From positions 1-32,498 of the forward strand of contig CAIPPE010000022.1 of the NCBI GenBank assembly GCA_903866825.1: 32,498 nucleotides of DNA. The letters run 5' to 3'. Below are positions 18,681 to 28,192 of the stretch, piece by piece. The notes below the pieces were generated by a model. That model was not told the origin of the DNA, searched no databases, and worked only from the letters and a program-made list of their open reading frames with translations. Numbering within the stretch: position 1 is the stretch's first letter; every line of letters starts with the position of its first letter. Source of the stretch: an uncultured Methylococcaceae bacterium. Lineage in GTDB: Bacteria; Pseudomonadota; Gammaproteobacteria; Methylococcales; Methylomonadaceae. Both the position numbers and the translations under genes were made by a program.

Positions 18681-20042
18681 ATGAAAATAACAACAATTAT
18701 TCTGGCCGCAGGTAAAGGGACGCGAATGCGCTCTGAGTTACCTAAAATATTACATAAAGTTGCAAACAGACCCTTATTGCAACATGTCTATGATATGAGC
18801 AAACAGTTAAACAATAATGAAATTACCATTGTATATGGACATGGGGCAGATTTAGTAAGAAGCACTTTAAAAGATTTATCAGCAAACTGGGTAGAACAAA
18901 AGCAGCAGTTAGGTACAGGGCACGCAGTACAGCAGTGTAAGGATCAAATCAGTGACGATGACACGGTATTAATTCTATATGGTGATGTGCCATTATTAAA
19001 GTTAGGAACAGTCAGTCAATTAATAGCCAATGTGACCCCTAAATCACTAGCTTTACTAACGGTTAAACTTGATAACCCGACGGGTTATGGACGGATTGTT
19101 AGAGATACGTCAGGAAAGATATTAAAAATTGTTGAAGAAAAGGATGCCTCCCCGGATGAAAAGCTAATTAATGAAGGAAATACCGGAATTATGGCCGTGC
19201 AAGGGGGGCTGTTAAAAAAGTGGTTAGCACAGTTAGGAAATAATAATGCTCAAGGTGAATATTATTTAACCGATATCATTGAAATGGCAGTTGCTGATAA
19301 TGTAGAGGTAATTACCAGTCAGCCAGATACGGTGGATGAAGTATTGGGTGTGAATAATCGGGTGCAATTAAGTCATTTAGAGCGCGTTTATCAGAATGAA
19401 CAAGCGCAATGGTTAATGGAACAAGGCGTTACGTTAATGGATCCAGCCCGTTTTGATATCAGAGGTTCAATAGAAAAATTAGGGATTGATATAATTATTG
19501 ATGTTAATGTGATTATTGAAGGGAAAAACAGCATAGGTAATAACGTAAAAATCGGTGCTAATACATTAATTTATAATTCAATTATAGGGGATAATGTCGA
19601 AATACTGGCTAACAGTGTGATTGAAAATGCGGTTATAGGTACGGGCAGTAAAGTCGGGCCTTTTGCACGATTACGTCCAGGCACAGTATTGGAAGATAAT
19701 GTACATATTGGTAATTTTGTTGAGATAAAAAACTCATCGGTAGCGGTATCCAGTAAAATTAATCATTTAAGTTATATTGGTGATGCGACAGTAGGAAGCG
19801 GTGTTAACATAGGCGCAGGAACAATAACCTGCAATTATGATGGTGCTAATAAATTTAGAACAGTGATTGAGGATGGTGCATTTATAGGCTCGGATACACA
19901 ATTAGTTGCTCCAGTAACTATTGGAAAAAATGCTACGATTGGGGCTGGTTCAACGATTACAAAAGATAGCCCAGAAAATCAATTGACTTTAAGTAGGGTT
20001 AAGCAAACATCAATTCACGGTTGGAAACGACCAACTAAATAG
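18681..20042 (+). CDS. glmU: Bifunctional UDP-GlcNAc pyrophosphorylase / GlcN-1-P acetyltransferase
   Basis: A 453-residue enzyme that makes UDP-GlcNAc for peptidoglycan and LPS. The N-terminal uridyltransferase domain has LAAGKGTRMRSELPKILHK, QLGTGHAVQ, YGDVPLL and EGNTGIM. The C-terminal left-handed beta-helix shows repeated hexapeptides from about residue 250 (for example IGNNVKIGANTLI), the acetyltransferase residues in HLSYIGDA, and GAGTITCNYDGANK. Length is typical. An AGGA Shine-Dalgarno lies 7 bases before the ATG. glmS follows after 9 bases, the classic operon. Confidence 0.98.
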   Translation: MKITTIILAAGKGTRMRSELPKILHKVANRPLLQHVYDMSKQLNNNEITIVYGHGADLVRSTLKDLSANWVEQKQQLGTGHAVQQCKDQISDDDTVLILYGDVPLLKLGTVSQLIANVTPKSLALLTVKLDNPTGYGRIVRDTSGKILKIVEEKDASPDEKLINEGNTGIMAVQGGLLKKWLAQLGNNNAQGEYYLTDIIEMAVADNVEVITSQPDTVDEVLGVNNRVQLSHLERVYQNEQAQWLMEQGVTLMDPARFDIRGSIEKLGIDIIIDVNVIIEGKNSIGNNVKIGANTLIYNSIIGDNVEILANSVIENAVIGTGSKVGPFARLRPGTVLEDNVHIGNFVEIKNSSVAVSSKINHLSYIGDATVGSGVNIGAGTITCNYDGANKFRTVIEDGAFIGSDTQLVAPVTIGKNATIGAGSTITKDSPENQLTLSRVKQTSIHGWKRPTK

Positions 20043-20051
20043 GAAAATAAT

Positions 20052-21881
20052 ATGTGCGGAATTGTCGGTGGAATCGCTCAACGAAATATAGTCCCTATAT
20101 TAATTGAGGGTCTCAAGCGTTTGGAGTATCGAGGCTACGATTCAGCAGGCATTGCCGTCATTAATAACCAAAGTATTTGTCGTAAAAGGGAGTTAGGAAA
20201 GGTTAAAGGCCTTGAAGATTTAATAAAGCATGAGCCTATTACTGGAACAATTGGTATTGCCCATACTCGATGGGCAACACATGGGAAGCCAAGTACAGAT
20301 AATGCTCACCCCCATGTTAGTAGAGATAAAATAGCTGTAGTTCATAATGGTATTATTGAAAATCATGAGAACTTACGCAGTTCGTTAAAAATTAGTGGCT
20401 TTGAGTTTACTTCCGAAACTGACAGTGAAGTAATTGTGCATCAGATATCGTCAGCTTTGGAAGATACTGGCGATTTTTTGAAAGCTGTCAAGCAGACTGT
20501 AAAAAAACTGGAAGGCGCTTACTCATTAGGAATTGTAAGTACAGAGCATCCAGATACGCTAATTGCCTGTAGAAAAGGGAGTCCATTGGTTATAGGTGTG
20601 GGCATTGGAGAATATTTCATCGCATCTGATGTGGCTGCATTATTACCAGTAACACAACGATTCATTTTTCTGGAAGATGGTGATATTGCCGACATTAAAG
20701 TCGATGAATTAATGATTTATGACGAAAATGATCAGCTCATAAGCCGACCCGTTATAGAAAGTAATTTAACATCAGATTCAGTCAGTAAAGGTCAGTACCG
20801 TCATTACATGCTAAAAGAGATTTATGAGCAGCCTTTTGCGATTTCTCAAACATTAGAAGGTCGGTTTATAAATAATAGACTGAGCGACAGCGCGTTCGGT
20901 TTTAACGCAAATGAAGTATTTGATAATATTAAATCAGTACAAATTCTGGCCTGTGGAACTAGTTATCATGCGGGTTTGGTGGCGCGATATTGGTTTGAAA
21001 GGCTTGCAAGGGTACCTTGTAATATTGAAGTTGCAAGTGAGTTTCGCTACAGAGAGCCGGTATTGGCAGCAGACTCTTTAATTGTCACAATTTCTCAATC
21101 AGGTGAAACGGCTGATACATTAGCAGCATTACAAGAAGCAAAGAAGTTAGGTGCAAAGTATTCGTTAGCAATATGTAATGGACCGGAAAGCTCATTAGTC
21201 AGAGAATCTGATTTGGTCTTGATGACACGTGCAGGCCCTGAAATTGGTGTAGCCTCAACCAAAGCATTTACGACCCAATTGACTGCGTTGATGTTATTGG
21301 TAATAGCCATAGGACGACGCTTTCAGTTAACTGAGGTAATGGAAGCTAAAATAACATCTGCATTATTTCGATTACCTAGAAAAATTGAAGCCGTATTAAA
21401 ATTAGATAAGGAAATTGAAACACTAGCGGAACAATTTGCAGAGAAACAACATGCGTTATTTTTGGGGAGGGGGAGCCATTACCCAATTGCTATGGAAGGC
21501 GCACTCAAGTTAAAAGAGATTTCTTATATTCATGCAGAAGCTTATCCAGCGGGTGAGTTAAAGCATGGGCCGTTAGCCTTAATCGATTCCGACATGCCTG
21601 TCGTTACCGTAGCGCCCAATAATAAGTTATTAGAAAAATTAAAATCAAATATACAGGAAGTAAGTGCAAGAGGGGGACAGCTTATTGTATTTATGGATGA
21701 AACTCTAGTTAATTCAGCTGATGATAATGTAACCATTATTAAAATACCTGAAGTTGAGAATGAAGTATCTCCTATCGTTTATACCATTCCATTACAATTA
21801 CTCTCTTACTATGTTGCGATTTTAAAAGGTACAGATGTAGATCAGCCAAGAAATCTCGCAAAATCGGTCACGGTAGAATGA
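20052..21881 (+). CDS. glmS: Glutamine--fructose-6-phosphate aminotransferase
   Basis: A 609-residue enzyme converting fructose-6-P and glutamine to glucosamine-6-P, the entry to amino-sugar synthesis and the substrate line feeding GlmU. Cys2 of CGIVGG is the N-terminal nucleophile of the class II amidotransferase domain; the RGYDSAG and HTRWATHG blocks follow. Two SIS isomerase domains (about 285-425 and 460-600) carry CGTSYHA, SQSGETADT, STKAFTTQ and the C-terminal LAKSVTVE. E. coli GlmS has the same length. No ribozyme-type leader is present, as expected in this lineage. The response-regulator gene starts 44 bases downstream. Confidence 0.98.
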   Translation: MCGIVGGIAQRNIVPILIEGLKRLEYRGYDSAGIAVINNQSICRKRELGKVKGLEDLIKHEPITGTIGIAHTRWATHGKPSTDNAHPHVSRDKIAVVHNGIIENHENLRSSLKISGFEFTSETDSEVIVHQISSALEDTGDFLKAVKQTVKKLEGAYSLGIVSTEHPDTLIACRKGSPLVIGVGIGEYFIASDVAALLPVTQRFIFLEDGDIADIKVDELMIYDENDQLISRPVIESNLTSDSVSKGQYRHYMLKEIYEQPFAISQTLEGRFINNRLSDSAFGFNANEVFDNIKSVQILACGTSYHAGLVARYWFERLARVPCNIEVASEFRYREPVLAADSLIVTISQSGETADTLAALQEAKKLGAKYSLAICNGPESSLVRESDLVLMTRAGPEIGVASTKAFTTQLTALMLLVIAIGRRFQLTEVMEAKITSALFRLPRKIEAVLKLDKEIETLAEQFAEKQHALFLGRGSHYPIAMEGALKLKEISYIHAEAYPAGELKHGPLALIDSDMPVVTVAPNNKLLEKLKSNIQEVSARGGQLIVFMDETLVNSADDNVTIIKIPEVENEVSPIVYTIPLQLLSYYVAILKGTDVDQPRNLAKSVTVE

Positions 21882-21925
21882 TAAGTTAGCTTGAAGAATA
21901 TAAAAGGGATGACTTTGGAGGTTAA

Positions 21926-22594
21926 ATGCGGCTTTTATTAGTTGAAGATGATGAGATACTAGGTGATGGCTTAGTGGCCGGCTTAAGAATGGAAGGATAT
22001 GCTGTTGATTGGCTAACCAATGGTAAGTTAGCTGATGAAGCATTGAAGCTCAATAGCTATGAGTTGATCGTATTGGATTTAAACCTCCCTGATATGGATG
22101 GCATGGCTATTTTACGGGCCTTAAGAGGTCGTAAAGATGAAACTCCTGTTATGGTTTTGACAGCTAAAGATACAATTTCTGATCGTGTGTCGGGCTTGGA
22201 TAGTGGTGCGGATGATTTTGTAATTAAGCCATTTGAGCTGGACGAGGTGTGTGCCCGGTTAAGAGCCTTGGCTAGACGCAGTGAAGGACGAAGTGCGCCA
22301 ACTATTGAATACAAAGGAATTGTGCTTGATCCTGCTTCACATCAAGTGACTTTTAATAATGAAAAAGTAGATTTATCTCAAAAAGAATTTGAGATATTAA
22401 GCTTTTTAATGAGTAATATCGGTAAGGTGGTCTCTCGTTCAAGACTGGAAGAAAGTCTTTATTCTTGGGATTCTGATGTAGAGAGTAATACGGTTGAAGT
22501 TCATATTCATTACTTAAGAAAAAAGCTCGGCTCTTCACTTATCAGAACGGTACGTGGTGTAGGTTATATTATTGATAATGCAGAGGAGATATGA
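21926..22594 (+). CDS. OmpR-family response regulator (QseB/PmrA-like)
   Basis: A 222-residue two-component regulator. The receiver domain has the acidic pocket E7-D8-D9, the phospho-acceptor Asp51 in VLDLNLPDMDG, Thr79 and Lys101 in IKPFE. A winged-helix DNA-binding domain (about 125-218) has LSQKEFEIL, VEVHIHYLRKKL and IRTVRGVGYI. A GGAGG site lies 5 bases before the ATG. Its stop overlaps the kinase start (ATGA), so the two proteins are a cognate pair. It follows glmS by 44 bases with no obvious terminator, so read-through from glmUS is likely. Confidence 0.92.
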   Translation: MRLLLVEDDEILGDGLVAGLRMEGYAVDWLTNGKLADEALKLNSYELIVLDLNLPDMDGMAILRALRGRKDETPVMVLTAKDTISDRVSGLDSGADDFVIKPFELDEVCARLRALARRSEGRSAPTIEYKGIVLDPASHQVTFNNEKVDLSQKEFEILSFLMSNIGKVVSRSRLEESLYSWDSDVESNTVEVHIHYLRKKLGSSLIRTVRGVGYIIDNAEEI

Positions 22595-24207
22595 ATTATT
22601 CTCTTAGGCAATTACTGTTGGTGAGTTTGCTTTCAGCTTCAATGCTGATTTGGGGGGTTGCGGCTTATTTAAATTATAAAGTAACACGTGACGAGGTAGC
22701 CAATCTGTTTGATGCAGAATTGGCTCAGTCGGCAAAAGTTCTAAATGCTTTTGTTGAAAGCTTATTCCGTGAAGGCTCTTTATCGGGTCATTGGAGTCAA
22801 GAACAAGAGAGAGAAAAATCAGATGAGATTTTCCGAGCTTATACATTAAAACGTAAGACTCAAAGTAATAGCGCTTTCCAGTTATGGTCTGAGGATGAGG
22901 ATTTTTCATTGAGACCAGAAAACGCACCTAGTTTTTCTTTGCCTGGATTCAATCAAAGTAATATTGATGAGCAGTTATGGCCTATTTTTGATGATCTATT
23001 AAAAGCAAATGCTTTAGGACATAAATATGAAAGGAAGGTCGCCTTTCAGTTGTGGTCAAAAAAGGAAGGTTTGATTTTGAGATCAGATAGTGCGCCTAAG
23101 TTCGCTTTTTCATCGTCTGATCACGGATTTAGTGATACTAATATTGATGGTCATGAGTGGCATGTTTTTAGTATTGCGAATGCAACAGGCGAATATGTCA
23201 TTCATGTCGGTCAAAAAGAGGAAATACGCGCTGAACTGACAGATGAAATATCTTCACAATTAGTCACTCAATTTCTTGTCGGTTTACCCATCTTGGGCTT
23301 GGTCATCTGGTTTATTGTGGGTTTATCGTTGAAACCCCTTAATCGATTAGAAAAGGCGCTTGCAAAACGTGAAGCAAGCTATCTTAAGCCGCTTTCTATC
23401 AAACGACTGCCCAATGAGATTGTTCCTGTTGTTAATGAAATTAATAATCTCTTTGTACAACTTGAGCGTGCTTTTGAACATGAGCGTCGATTTACTGCAG
23501 ATGCCTCACATGAGTTGAGAACACCTTTGGCGGGTTTACTGACCCAAGCACATGTTGCCTTAAGAACAACAGATGAAGAGGTTAGAAAGCAGGCACTTTC
23601 ACGCATTAAACAAGCTGTTAACCGAATGACTTATATGGTTCAGCAGTTATTGACATTTTCGAGAATTGAGTCAAATACTGAGTTTCTAACTAAACAAAAT
23701 ACTATGGTAAGCCGTGAAGTCGTTCATGTGATTACTGAGTTAGAGCCAGAAGCACATAAAAAGAAAATTGTTATTGAATTTATAGAAGATAATGCCGTTC
23801 CTGCTATAGTTAACGCCCCATTAGTAACTATTTTAATTAGAAATATTATTGATAACGCAATTAAATACACACCTGCTAAAGGCAATGTTTTAATCACTGT
23901 TGCAGGTCAAGAAAAATATTTACTATTGTGCGTAGAAGATTCCGGGCCTGGAATTTCACCTGACCAATACGAGAAATCTTTGGAGCGTTTTCATCGTTGT
24001 GTTGAGACGGCAAACACAGCTAAAGGCACGGGCTTAGGGTTTTCGATCGTACAGCGTATTGCTGCAATACATAATGCTGATCTGATTCTTGGTGTTTCCC
24101 AGTTTGGCGGTCTCAAGGTTTCTGTGTTGTTTCCTCTGCCAGTCAGGCCTGTAGACAAAACATGGCAAAAGAAACTCAGTTTCTTCCATCTAAGGAAAAG
24201 TGCTTAG
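22591..24207 (+). CDS. QseC-like sensor histidine kinase with a duplicated sensor module
   Basis: A 538-residue membrane kinase, longer than the usual 450-480 for QseC/PmrB types. Membrane helices lie at about 7-28 and 225-246 with a periplasmic region between. That region contains the same motif twice: AFQLWS...LRPENAP...NID..LW..F (95-133) and AFQLWS...LRSDSAP...NID..EW..F (151-193). This is the 2CSK_N-type sensor motif, normally single. A HAMP-like linker, the H box ASHELRTPL with His307, the N box RNIIDNAIKYTP, the G1 box VEDSGPGIS, an F box and GTGLGFSIV follow, so the catalytic core is complete. The signal is unknown; its neighbours make envelope or amino-sugar status a reasonable guess only. 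Confidence 0.92.
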   Translation: MNYSLRQLLLVSLLSASMLIWGVAAYLNYKVTRDEVANLFDAELAQSAKVLNAFVESLFREGSLSGHWSQEQEREKSDEIFRAYTLKRKTQSNSAFQLWSEDEDFSLRPENAPSFSLPGFNQSNIDEQLWPIFDDLLKANALGHKYERKVAFQLWSKKEGLILRSDSAPKFAFSSSDHGFSDTNIDGHEWHVFSIANATGEYVIHVGQKEEIRAELTDEISSQLVTQFLVGLPILGLVIWFIVGLSLKPLNRLEKALAKREASYLKPLSIKRLPNEIVPVVNEINNLFVQLERAFEHERRFTADASHELRTPLAGLLTQAHVALRTTDEEVRKQALSRIKQAVNRMTYMVQQLLTFSRIESNTEFLTKQNTMVSREVVHVITELEPEAHKKKIVIEFIEDNAVPAIVNAPLVTILIRNIIDNAIKYTPAKGNVLITVAGQEKYLLLCVEDSGPGISPDQYEKSLERFHRCVETANTAKGTGLGFSIVQRIAAIHNADLILGVSQFGGLKVSVLFPLPVRPVDKTWQKKLSFFHLRKSA

Positions 24208-24263
24208 TCCATTTTCTACTTATAACTAATTAGTCCTTCAGCTGTAGTGCAGCAATTAGTCAA

Positions 24264-25136
24264 TTAATATAGAGCAGTAGGCTCGGGTTCATCAATCACA
24301 AAGTTGCTCAATTGTCCTATTCCTTCTATTTCAATTTTAACGGTTTGTCCTGATTTCAAATATCCACGGGGTTGCATTTTAAATCCAACTCCACTGGGTG
24401 TGCCAGTAGTAATTACATCGCCGGGTTCTAAGGTCATTGCTTGTGATAAATATGCGATCATTTCGTAGCAATTAAAAATCATTTGATTGGTATTGGCATT
24501 TTGTCTCAATTCATTATCAACCCACGTTTTAATTCCCAGGTTATGCGGGTCAATAATTTCATCAGATGTGACTAGCCAAGGTCCCAGTGGACCGCAAGTG
24601 TCGAAGGATTTGCCTATCATGAATGTAGGAGAATGCATTTGCCAATCACGGACAGAAACATCATTAGCAATAGTGAAGCCTGCAATGACTTGATGGGCTT
24701 TTTCAACGGGAACATGGCGGCAATGTTTTCCGATGACAAAGGCTAGTTCTCCTTCATAGTCTAGCTTATCGGAAACTTTGGGTTTATGGATGGCATCGCC
24801 GTACCCAATAATACAGCTACTTTGTTTAGTAAAAAAGCTTGGGTATTTGGGTTGCTCAAATCCGGTTTCATTAATATGGTCAGCGAAGTTAAGGCTAATA
24901 CCTAAATATTTATGGGGTCTAGGGATAGGGGCGTTAAGTTTGATATCGTTGAGTTCAAGTCGTGACAATCCACTTTCGATTAGGGTTTTCATTGCATCAA
25001 GGCTGTTTATGCCCCCCTCAAGAAAAGCAATCATGGTCTGCGGTATTTTATTACTGCCTTGACTATCAACAACCATATCATTAATTACTGCACCAATGCG
25101 AGTTAGATTGTTATGAGTAAAGGTCACTAGTTTCAT
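24264..25136 (-). CDS. Fumarylacetoacetate hydrolase-family protein
   Basis: A 290-residue FAH-fold enzyme. Metal ligands expected in the family are visible: Glu128 and Glu130 in DYEGELAFVIG, and Asp159 in IANDVSVRDWQ. The TGTPSGVGF loop (244-252) and the KYLGISLNFADHI segment are also characteristic. Members hydrolyse or decarboxylate 2-keto acid type substrates, including acylpyruvates, oxaloacetate and 2-hydroxyhepta-2,4-diene-1,7-dioate; the exact substrate cannot be read from sequence. It is a single minus-strand gene converging on the histidine kinase and divergent from rpe, with AGGAAA as ribosome site. No catabolic partner genes lie near, which argues against a dedicated aromatic pathway here. 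Confidence 0.88.
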   Translation of the reverse strand: MKLVTFTHNNLTRIGAVINDMVVDSQGSNKIPQTMIAFLEGGINSLDAMKTLIESGLSRLELNDIKLNAPIPRPHKYLGISLNFADHINETGFEQPKYPSFFTKQSSCIIGYGDAIHKPKVSDKLDYEGELAFVIGKHCRHVPVEKAHQVIAGFTIANDVSVRDWQMHSPTFMIGKSFDTCGPLGPWLVTSDEIIDPHNLGIKTWVDNELRQNANTNQMIFNCYEMIAYLSQAMTLEPGDVITTGTPSGVGFKMQPRGYLKSGQTVKIEIEGIGQLSNFVIDEPEPTALY

Positions 25137-25202
25137 TGAATAGGTTTCCTGTTATGATGGTGTTTTCGTTGTTTATAGCAAGATCAACGGATAAAAAAAA
25201 GA

Positions 25203-25208
25203 TATAAT
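25203..25208 (+). promoter_or_regulatory. Candidate -10 element of rpe
   Basis: A perfect TATAAT lies 28 bases before the rpe ATG, in the 99-base gap shared with the divergent FAH gene. No good -35 hexamer is found 16-18 bases upstream (the best place reads AAGATC), so an activator or an unusual promoter may be used. Confidence 0.35.
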
Positions 25209-25235
25209 AAACAATTTTACACAGAGGAACAGAAT

Positions 25236-25907
25236 ATGAACGAAAATTGGATTGCTCCTTCCATTCTTTCAGCCAATTTCGCTAAATTAGGTGAAGAAGT
25301 TGATAACGTTTTAGCGGCAGGTGCAGATGTGGTGCATTTTGATGTGATGGATAATCATTTCGTGCCTAATCTGACAATTGGCCCTTTAGTTTGTGAAGCC
25401 TTAAGAAAACATGGTGTTACTGCACCGATTGACGTGCATTTGATGGTTGAGCCCGTTGACCGTCTTATTCCTGATTTTGCTAAAGCGGGTGCGAGTATCA
25501 TCACCTTCCACCCTGAAGCCTCTGTGCATATTGATCGCACCTTACAATTGATTAAAGATAACGGCTGCCAAGCGGGTTTGGTATTTAATCCGGGTACACC
25601 CTTACATTATCTGGATTATGTTTTAGACAAACTGGATATTATTTTATTAATGTCAGTTAATCCGGGTTTTGGTGGTCAATCATTCATTCCTTCAGCTTTA
25701 GATAAATTAAGTCAAGTTAGAAAAATAATTGACGATAGCGGTTTAAACATCCGTCTGGAAATCGATGGCGGTGTAAAAACTGATAATATCCGATCTATTA
25801 AAGCAGCGGGTGCTGATACGTTTGTCGCTGGTTCAGCTATTTTCAATCAACCAGACTATAAGAAAGTTATTGATGATATGCGTGCGGAATTGGCATTGGC
25901 AGTCTAA
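25236..25907 (+). CDS. rpe: Ribulose-phosphate 3-epimerase
   Basis: A 223-residue TIM-barrel enzyme interconverting ribulose-5-P and xylulose-5-P in the pentose phosphate cycle (and in the ribulose monophosphate cycle if the host is a methylotroph). Conserved elements: [12 protein letters not shown], the metal and catalytic [28 protein letters not shown] and EIDGGV with the second catalytic Asp. An AGAGGAA ribosome site precedes the ATG. In many gammaproteobacteria a phosphoglycolate phosphatase gene (gph) lies between rpe and trpE; here that place holds only a palindromic repeat. Confidence 0.97.
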   Translation: MNENWIAPSILSANFAKLGEEVDNVLAAGADVVHFDVMDNHFVPNLTIGPLVCEALRKHGVTAPIDVHLMVEPVDRLIPDFAKAGASIITFHPEASVHIDRTLQLIKDNGCQAGLVFNPGTPLHYLDYVLDKLDIILLMSVNPGFGGQSFIPSALDKLSQVRKIIDDSGLNIRLEIDGGVKTDNIRSIKAAGADTFVAGSAIFNQPDYKKVIDDMRAELALAV

Positions 25908-25966
25908 TTTCACAGAGTGAACATAATTACTTTTTTGATTGGTTGGTAATTGAAATAGCTCATTAA

Positions 25967-26035
25967 GCTGGGTTAGCGTTAGTTAATCCAGCATTTGCGG
26001 CTTCGATGTGTTGGGTTATCAACTTCTAGTCCAGC
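25967..26035. repeat. Degenerate palindromic dispersed repeat (MITE-like) upstream of trpE
   Basis: The 69-base stretch begins GCTGGGTTAG and ends CTAGTCCAGC, imperfect inverted ends. Inside, GCTGGGTTA (25967-25975) also pairs with TTAATCCAGC (25983-25992). It resembles a family of intergenic repeats with cores such as GGGTTAGCG and TTCGATGTTGGGTTA that is common in genomes of gammaproteobacteria; this likeness is from memory, not a search. It carries no coding potential. It lies between rpe and trpE, where it may form an RNA hairpin in any read-through transcript. Confidence 0.6.
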
Positions 26036-26077
26036 CTACGTACTAATTGATTAATTACGTTGAATAAAAAAACCACC

Positions 26078-27565
26078 ATGACCCCAGAACAATTTAATTT
26101 CTATGCCCAGCAGGGCTATAACCGTATCCCGGTTGTTCGCGAAGTGTTGGCCGACTTGGATACGCCTTTAAGCGCTTATCTGAAGCTTGCTGATGGCGCA
26201 TATTCTTATTTATTTGAATCTGTTCACGGTGGTGAGCAATGGGGACGTTATTCCATCATTGGTCTACCTTGTAAAACCGTTGTTAAAATATACGACAATC
26301 AAATTCGCTTAGAAGTTAATGGTCAGTTGCTTGAAACAGTGACGCATGAAAACCCGCTAGAGTGGATTGAATGTTTTAAAGCGAGTTATAAAGTACCAGA
26401 TATAGCCGATTTGCCCCGCTTCAATGGAGGCTTAGTGGGTTATTTTGGTTACGAAACCATACATTATATCGAACCGCGTTTGCGTGGTTCAGATAAGCCA
26501 GATCCTTTGGGATGTCCAGACATTCTTTTAATGGTGTCTGAAGAAATATTAGTTTTTGATAATCTGTCAGGCAAAGTCTTGTTGCTAACTCATGCTGATC
26601 CAGGTGAAAGTGATGCCTATAATCGTGCCGTGGCGCGAGTGTCAGACTTGGCAAATAAGCTGCGTGAGTTCCACGCTAAGCCAGAGAAACATTCTAAACC
26701 TTGTAAGGTTGAAGAGTCCGATTTTGTCTCAGGATTTACACAGCAGGGTTTTGAGGCCGCTGTATTAAAAGCTAAAGAATATATTACCGATGGCGACATC
26801 ATGCAGGTAGTGTTGTCTCAGCGTCTTTCGATTCCCTATACAGCCTCACCACTGAATTTATATCGCTCCTTGCGGTGTTTGAATCCATCGCCCTATATGT
26901 TTTATTTAAATCTGGGTGATTTTCATGTTGTGGGATCATCGCCAGAGATATTAGTCAGGCTGGAAGATAATACCGTCACTGTTCGTCCGATTGCTGGGAC
27001 GCGTCGGCGAGGCGCTACACCAGAACAGGATATTGCGCTTGAACATGAATTATTAGCCGATCCAAAGGAACTGGCCGAACATTTAATGCTGATTGATTTG
27101 GGGCGTAATGACACAGGGCGTGTTGCTGTTTGTGGTTCAGTCCAATTGACTGACAAGATGATTGTTGAGCGCTATTCGCATGTTATGCACATTGTTTCAA
27201 ATGTAACTGGAACCCTTCAGCCTGGTAAAAATGCCTTTGACGTATTGGCTGCAACCTTTCCCGCTGGAACGGTCAGTGGCGCGCCCAAAATTCGAGCGAT
27301 GGAAATTATTGATGAATTAGAGCCTGTTAAGCGAGGGCTTTATTCGGGAGCGGTTGGTTACATTGCGTGGTCAGGTAATCTGGATACTGCAATTGCCATT
27401 AGAACAGCCGTCATTAAAGACAATCGTTTGTACATTCAAGCGGGGGCTGGGATTGTTTATGATTCGATTCCTACAAGTGAATGGGATGAAACCATGAATA
27501 AAGGGCGTGCTATATTCCGGGCGGTAAGTATGGCTGAAGCTGGGTTGGAAGGAGAGCAGGCATGA
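26078..27565 (+). CDS. trpE: Anthranilate synthase component I
   Basis: A 495-residue chorismate-using enzyme that, with TrpG, makes anthranilate in the first step of tryptophan synthesis. The N-terminal region holds the Trp-feedback motif LLES in the altered form YLFES. The catalytic C-terminal domain has [56 protein letters not shown] and [10 protein letters not shown]. The frame reaches a TTG at 26060, but the ATG at 26078 yields [20 protein letters not shown], the standard N terminus; neither start has a clear Shine-Dalgarno. It overlaps trpG by 4 bases (ATGA). No Trp-rich leader peptide was seen upstream. Confidence 0.97.
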   Translation: MTPEQFNFYAQQGYNRIPVVREVLADLDTPLSAYLKLADGAYSYLFESVHGGEQWGRYSIIGLPCKTVVKIYDNQIRLEVNGQLLETVTHENPLEWIECFKASYKVPDIADLPRFNGGLVGYFGYETIHYIEPRLRGSDKPDPLGCPDILLMVSEEILVFDNLSGKVLLLTHADPGESDAYNRAVARVSDLANKLREFHAKPEKHSKPCKVEESDFVSGFTQQGFEAAVLKAKEYITDGDIMQVVLSQRLSIPYTASPLNLYRSLRCLNPSPYMFYLNLGDFHVVGSSPEILVRLEDNTVTVRPIAGTRRRGATPEQDIALEHELLADPKELAEHLMLIDLGRNDTGRVAVCGSVQLTDKMIVERYSHVMHIVSNVTGTLQPGKNAFDVLAATFPAGTVSGAPKIRAMEIIDELEPVKRGLYSGAVGYIAWSGNLDTAIAIRTAVIKDNRLYIQAGAGIVYDSIPTSEWDETMNKGRAIFRAVSMAEAGLEGEQA

Positions 27566-28152
27566 GTGCAGTAAAAGTGGTAATGGTCGATAATTATGAT
27601 TCATTTACTTATAATCTGGTGCAGTATTTTGGAGAGCTAGGTGCAGAAGTCATTGTTGTACGTAATGATCAGGTAACGATTGCCGATATTGAAGCGCTGG
27701 CACCTGACAAGATCGTTATTTCTCCAGGTCCTTGTACACCTAAAGAAGCTGGTGTTTCAGTTGAGGCAATTTTAAAATTTGCAGGCAAATATCCTATTTT
27801 AGGCGTTTGTCTTGGGCATCAAAGTATAGGATATGCTTTTGGAGGTCATGTTATTCATGCCAAAAGTATTATGCATGGAAAAACATCACAAATTCATCAT
27901 CATGATGGTGGAGTATTTAAAGGGCTGAGCAACCCATTTACAGCTACTCGCTACCATTCTTTAGTTATCGAACAAGCTACCTTACCTGATTGTTTAGAAA
28001 TTACCGCTTGGACGCAAGATGAAGACGGACAACTCGATGAAATCATGGGTGTTCGTCATAAAACGTTAGATATTGAAGGCGTGCAATTTCACCCAGAATC
28101 AATTCTAACCGAACATGGGCATGACTTATTAAGAAACTTTTTAGAGCGATAA
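27562..28152 (+). CDS. trpG: Anthranilate synthase component II (glutamine amidotransferase)
   Basis: A 196-residue class I glutamine amidotransferase supplying ammonia to TrpE. Catalytic triad: Cys83 in [10 protein letters not shown], with His177 and Glu179 in QFHPESIL. The N terminus [20 protein letters not shown] is characteristic. It overlaps the end of trpE, which implies translational coupling and equal amounts of both subunits. It could also serve 4-amino-4-deoxychorismate synthase (as PabA) since some bacteria share one subunit. trpD follows 40 bases later. Confidence 0.96.
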   Translation: MSAVKVVMVDNYDSFTYNLVQYFGELGAEVIVVRNDQVTIADIEALAPDKIVISPGPCTPKEAGVSVEAILKFAGKYPILGVCLGHQSIGYAFGGHVIHAKSIMHGKTSQIHHHDGGVFKGLSNPFTATRYHSLVIEQATLPDCLEITAWTQDEDGQLDEIMGVRHKTLDIEGVQFHPESILTEHGHDLLRNFLER

Positions 28153-28192
28153 ACATAAGGTCGGTTTGCCGGGTTTTTGCTACTACTCAATT

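Noticed and set aside
20043-20051. glmS ribozyme upstream of glmS
   Set aside because: Only 9 bases separate glmU from glmS, and the ribozyme belongs mainly to Gram-positive bacteria.
24208-24263. Intrinsic terminator between the histidine kinase and the FAH gene
   Set aside because: Only a GCTG/CAGC stem with interrupted outer pairing is found and there is no T tract on either strand.
25908-26077. Tryptophan attenuator with a leader peptide before trpE
   Set aside because: No short open frame with consecutive TGG codons exists; the palindrome present looks like a dispersed repeat.
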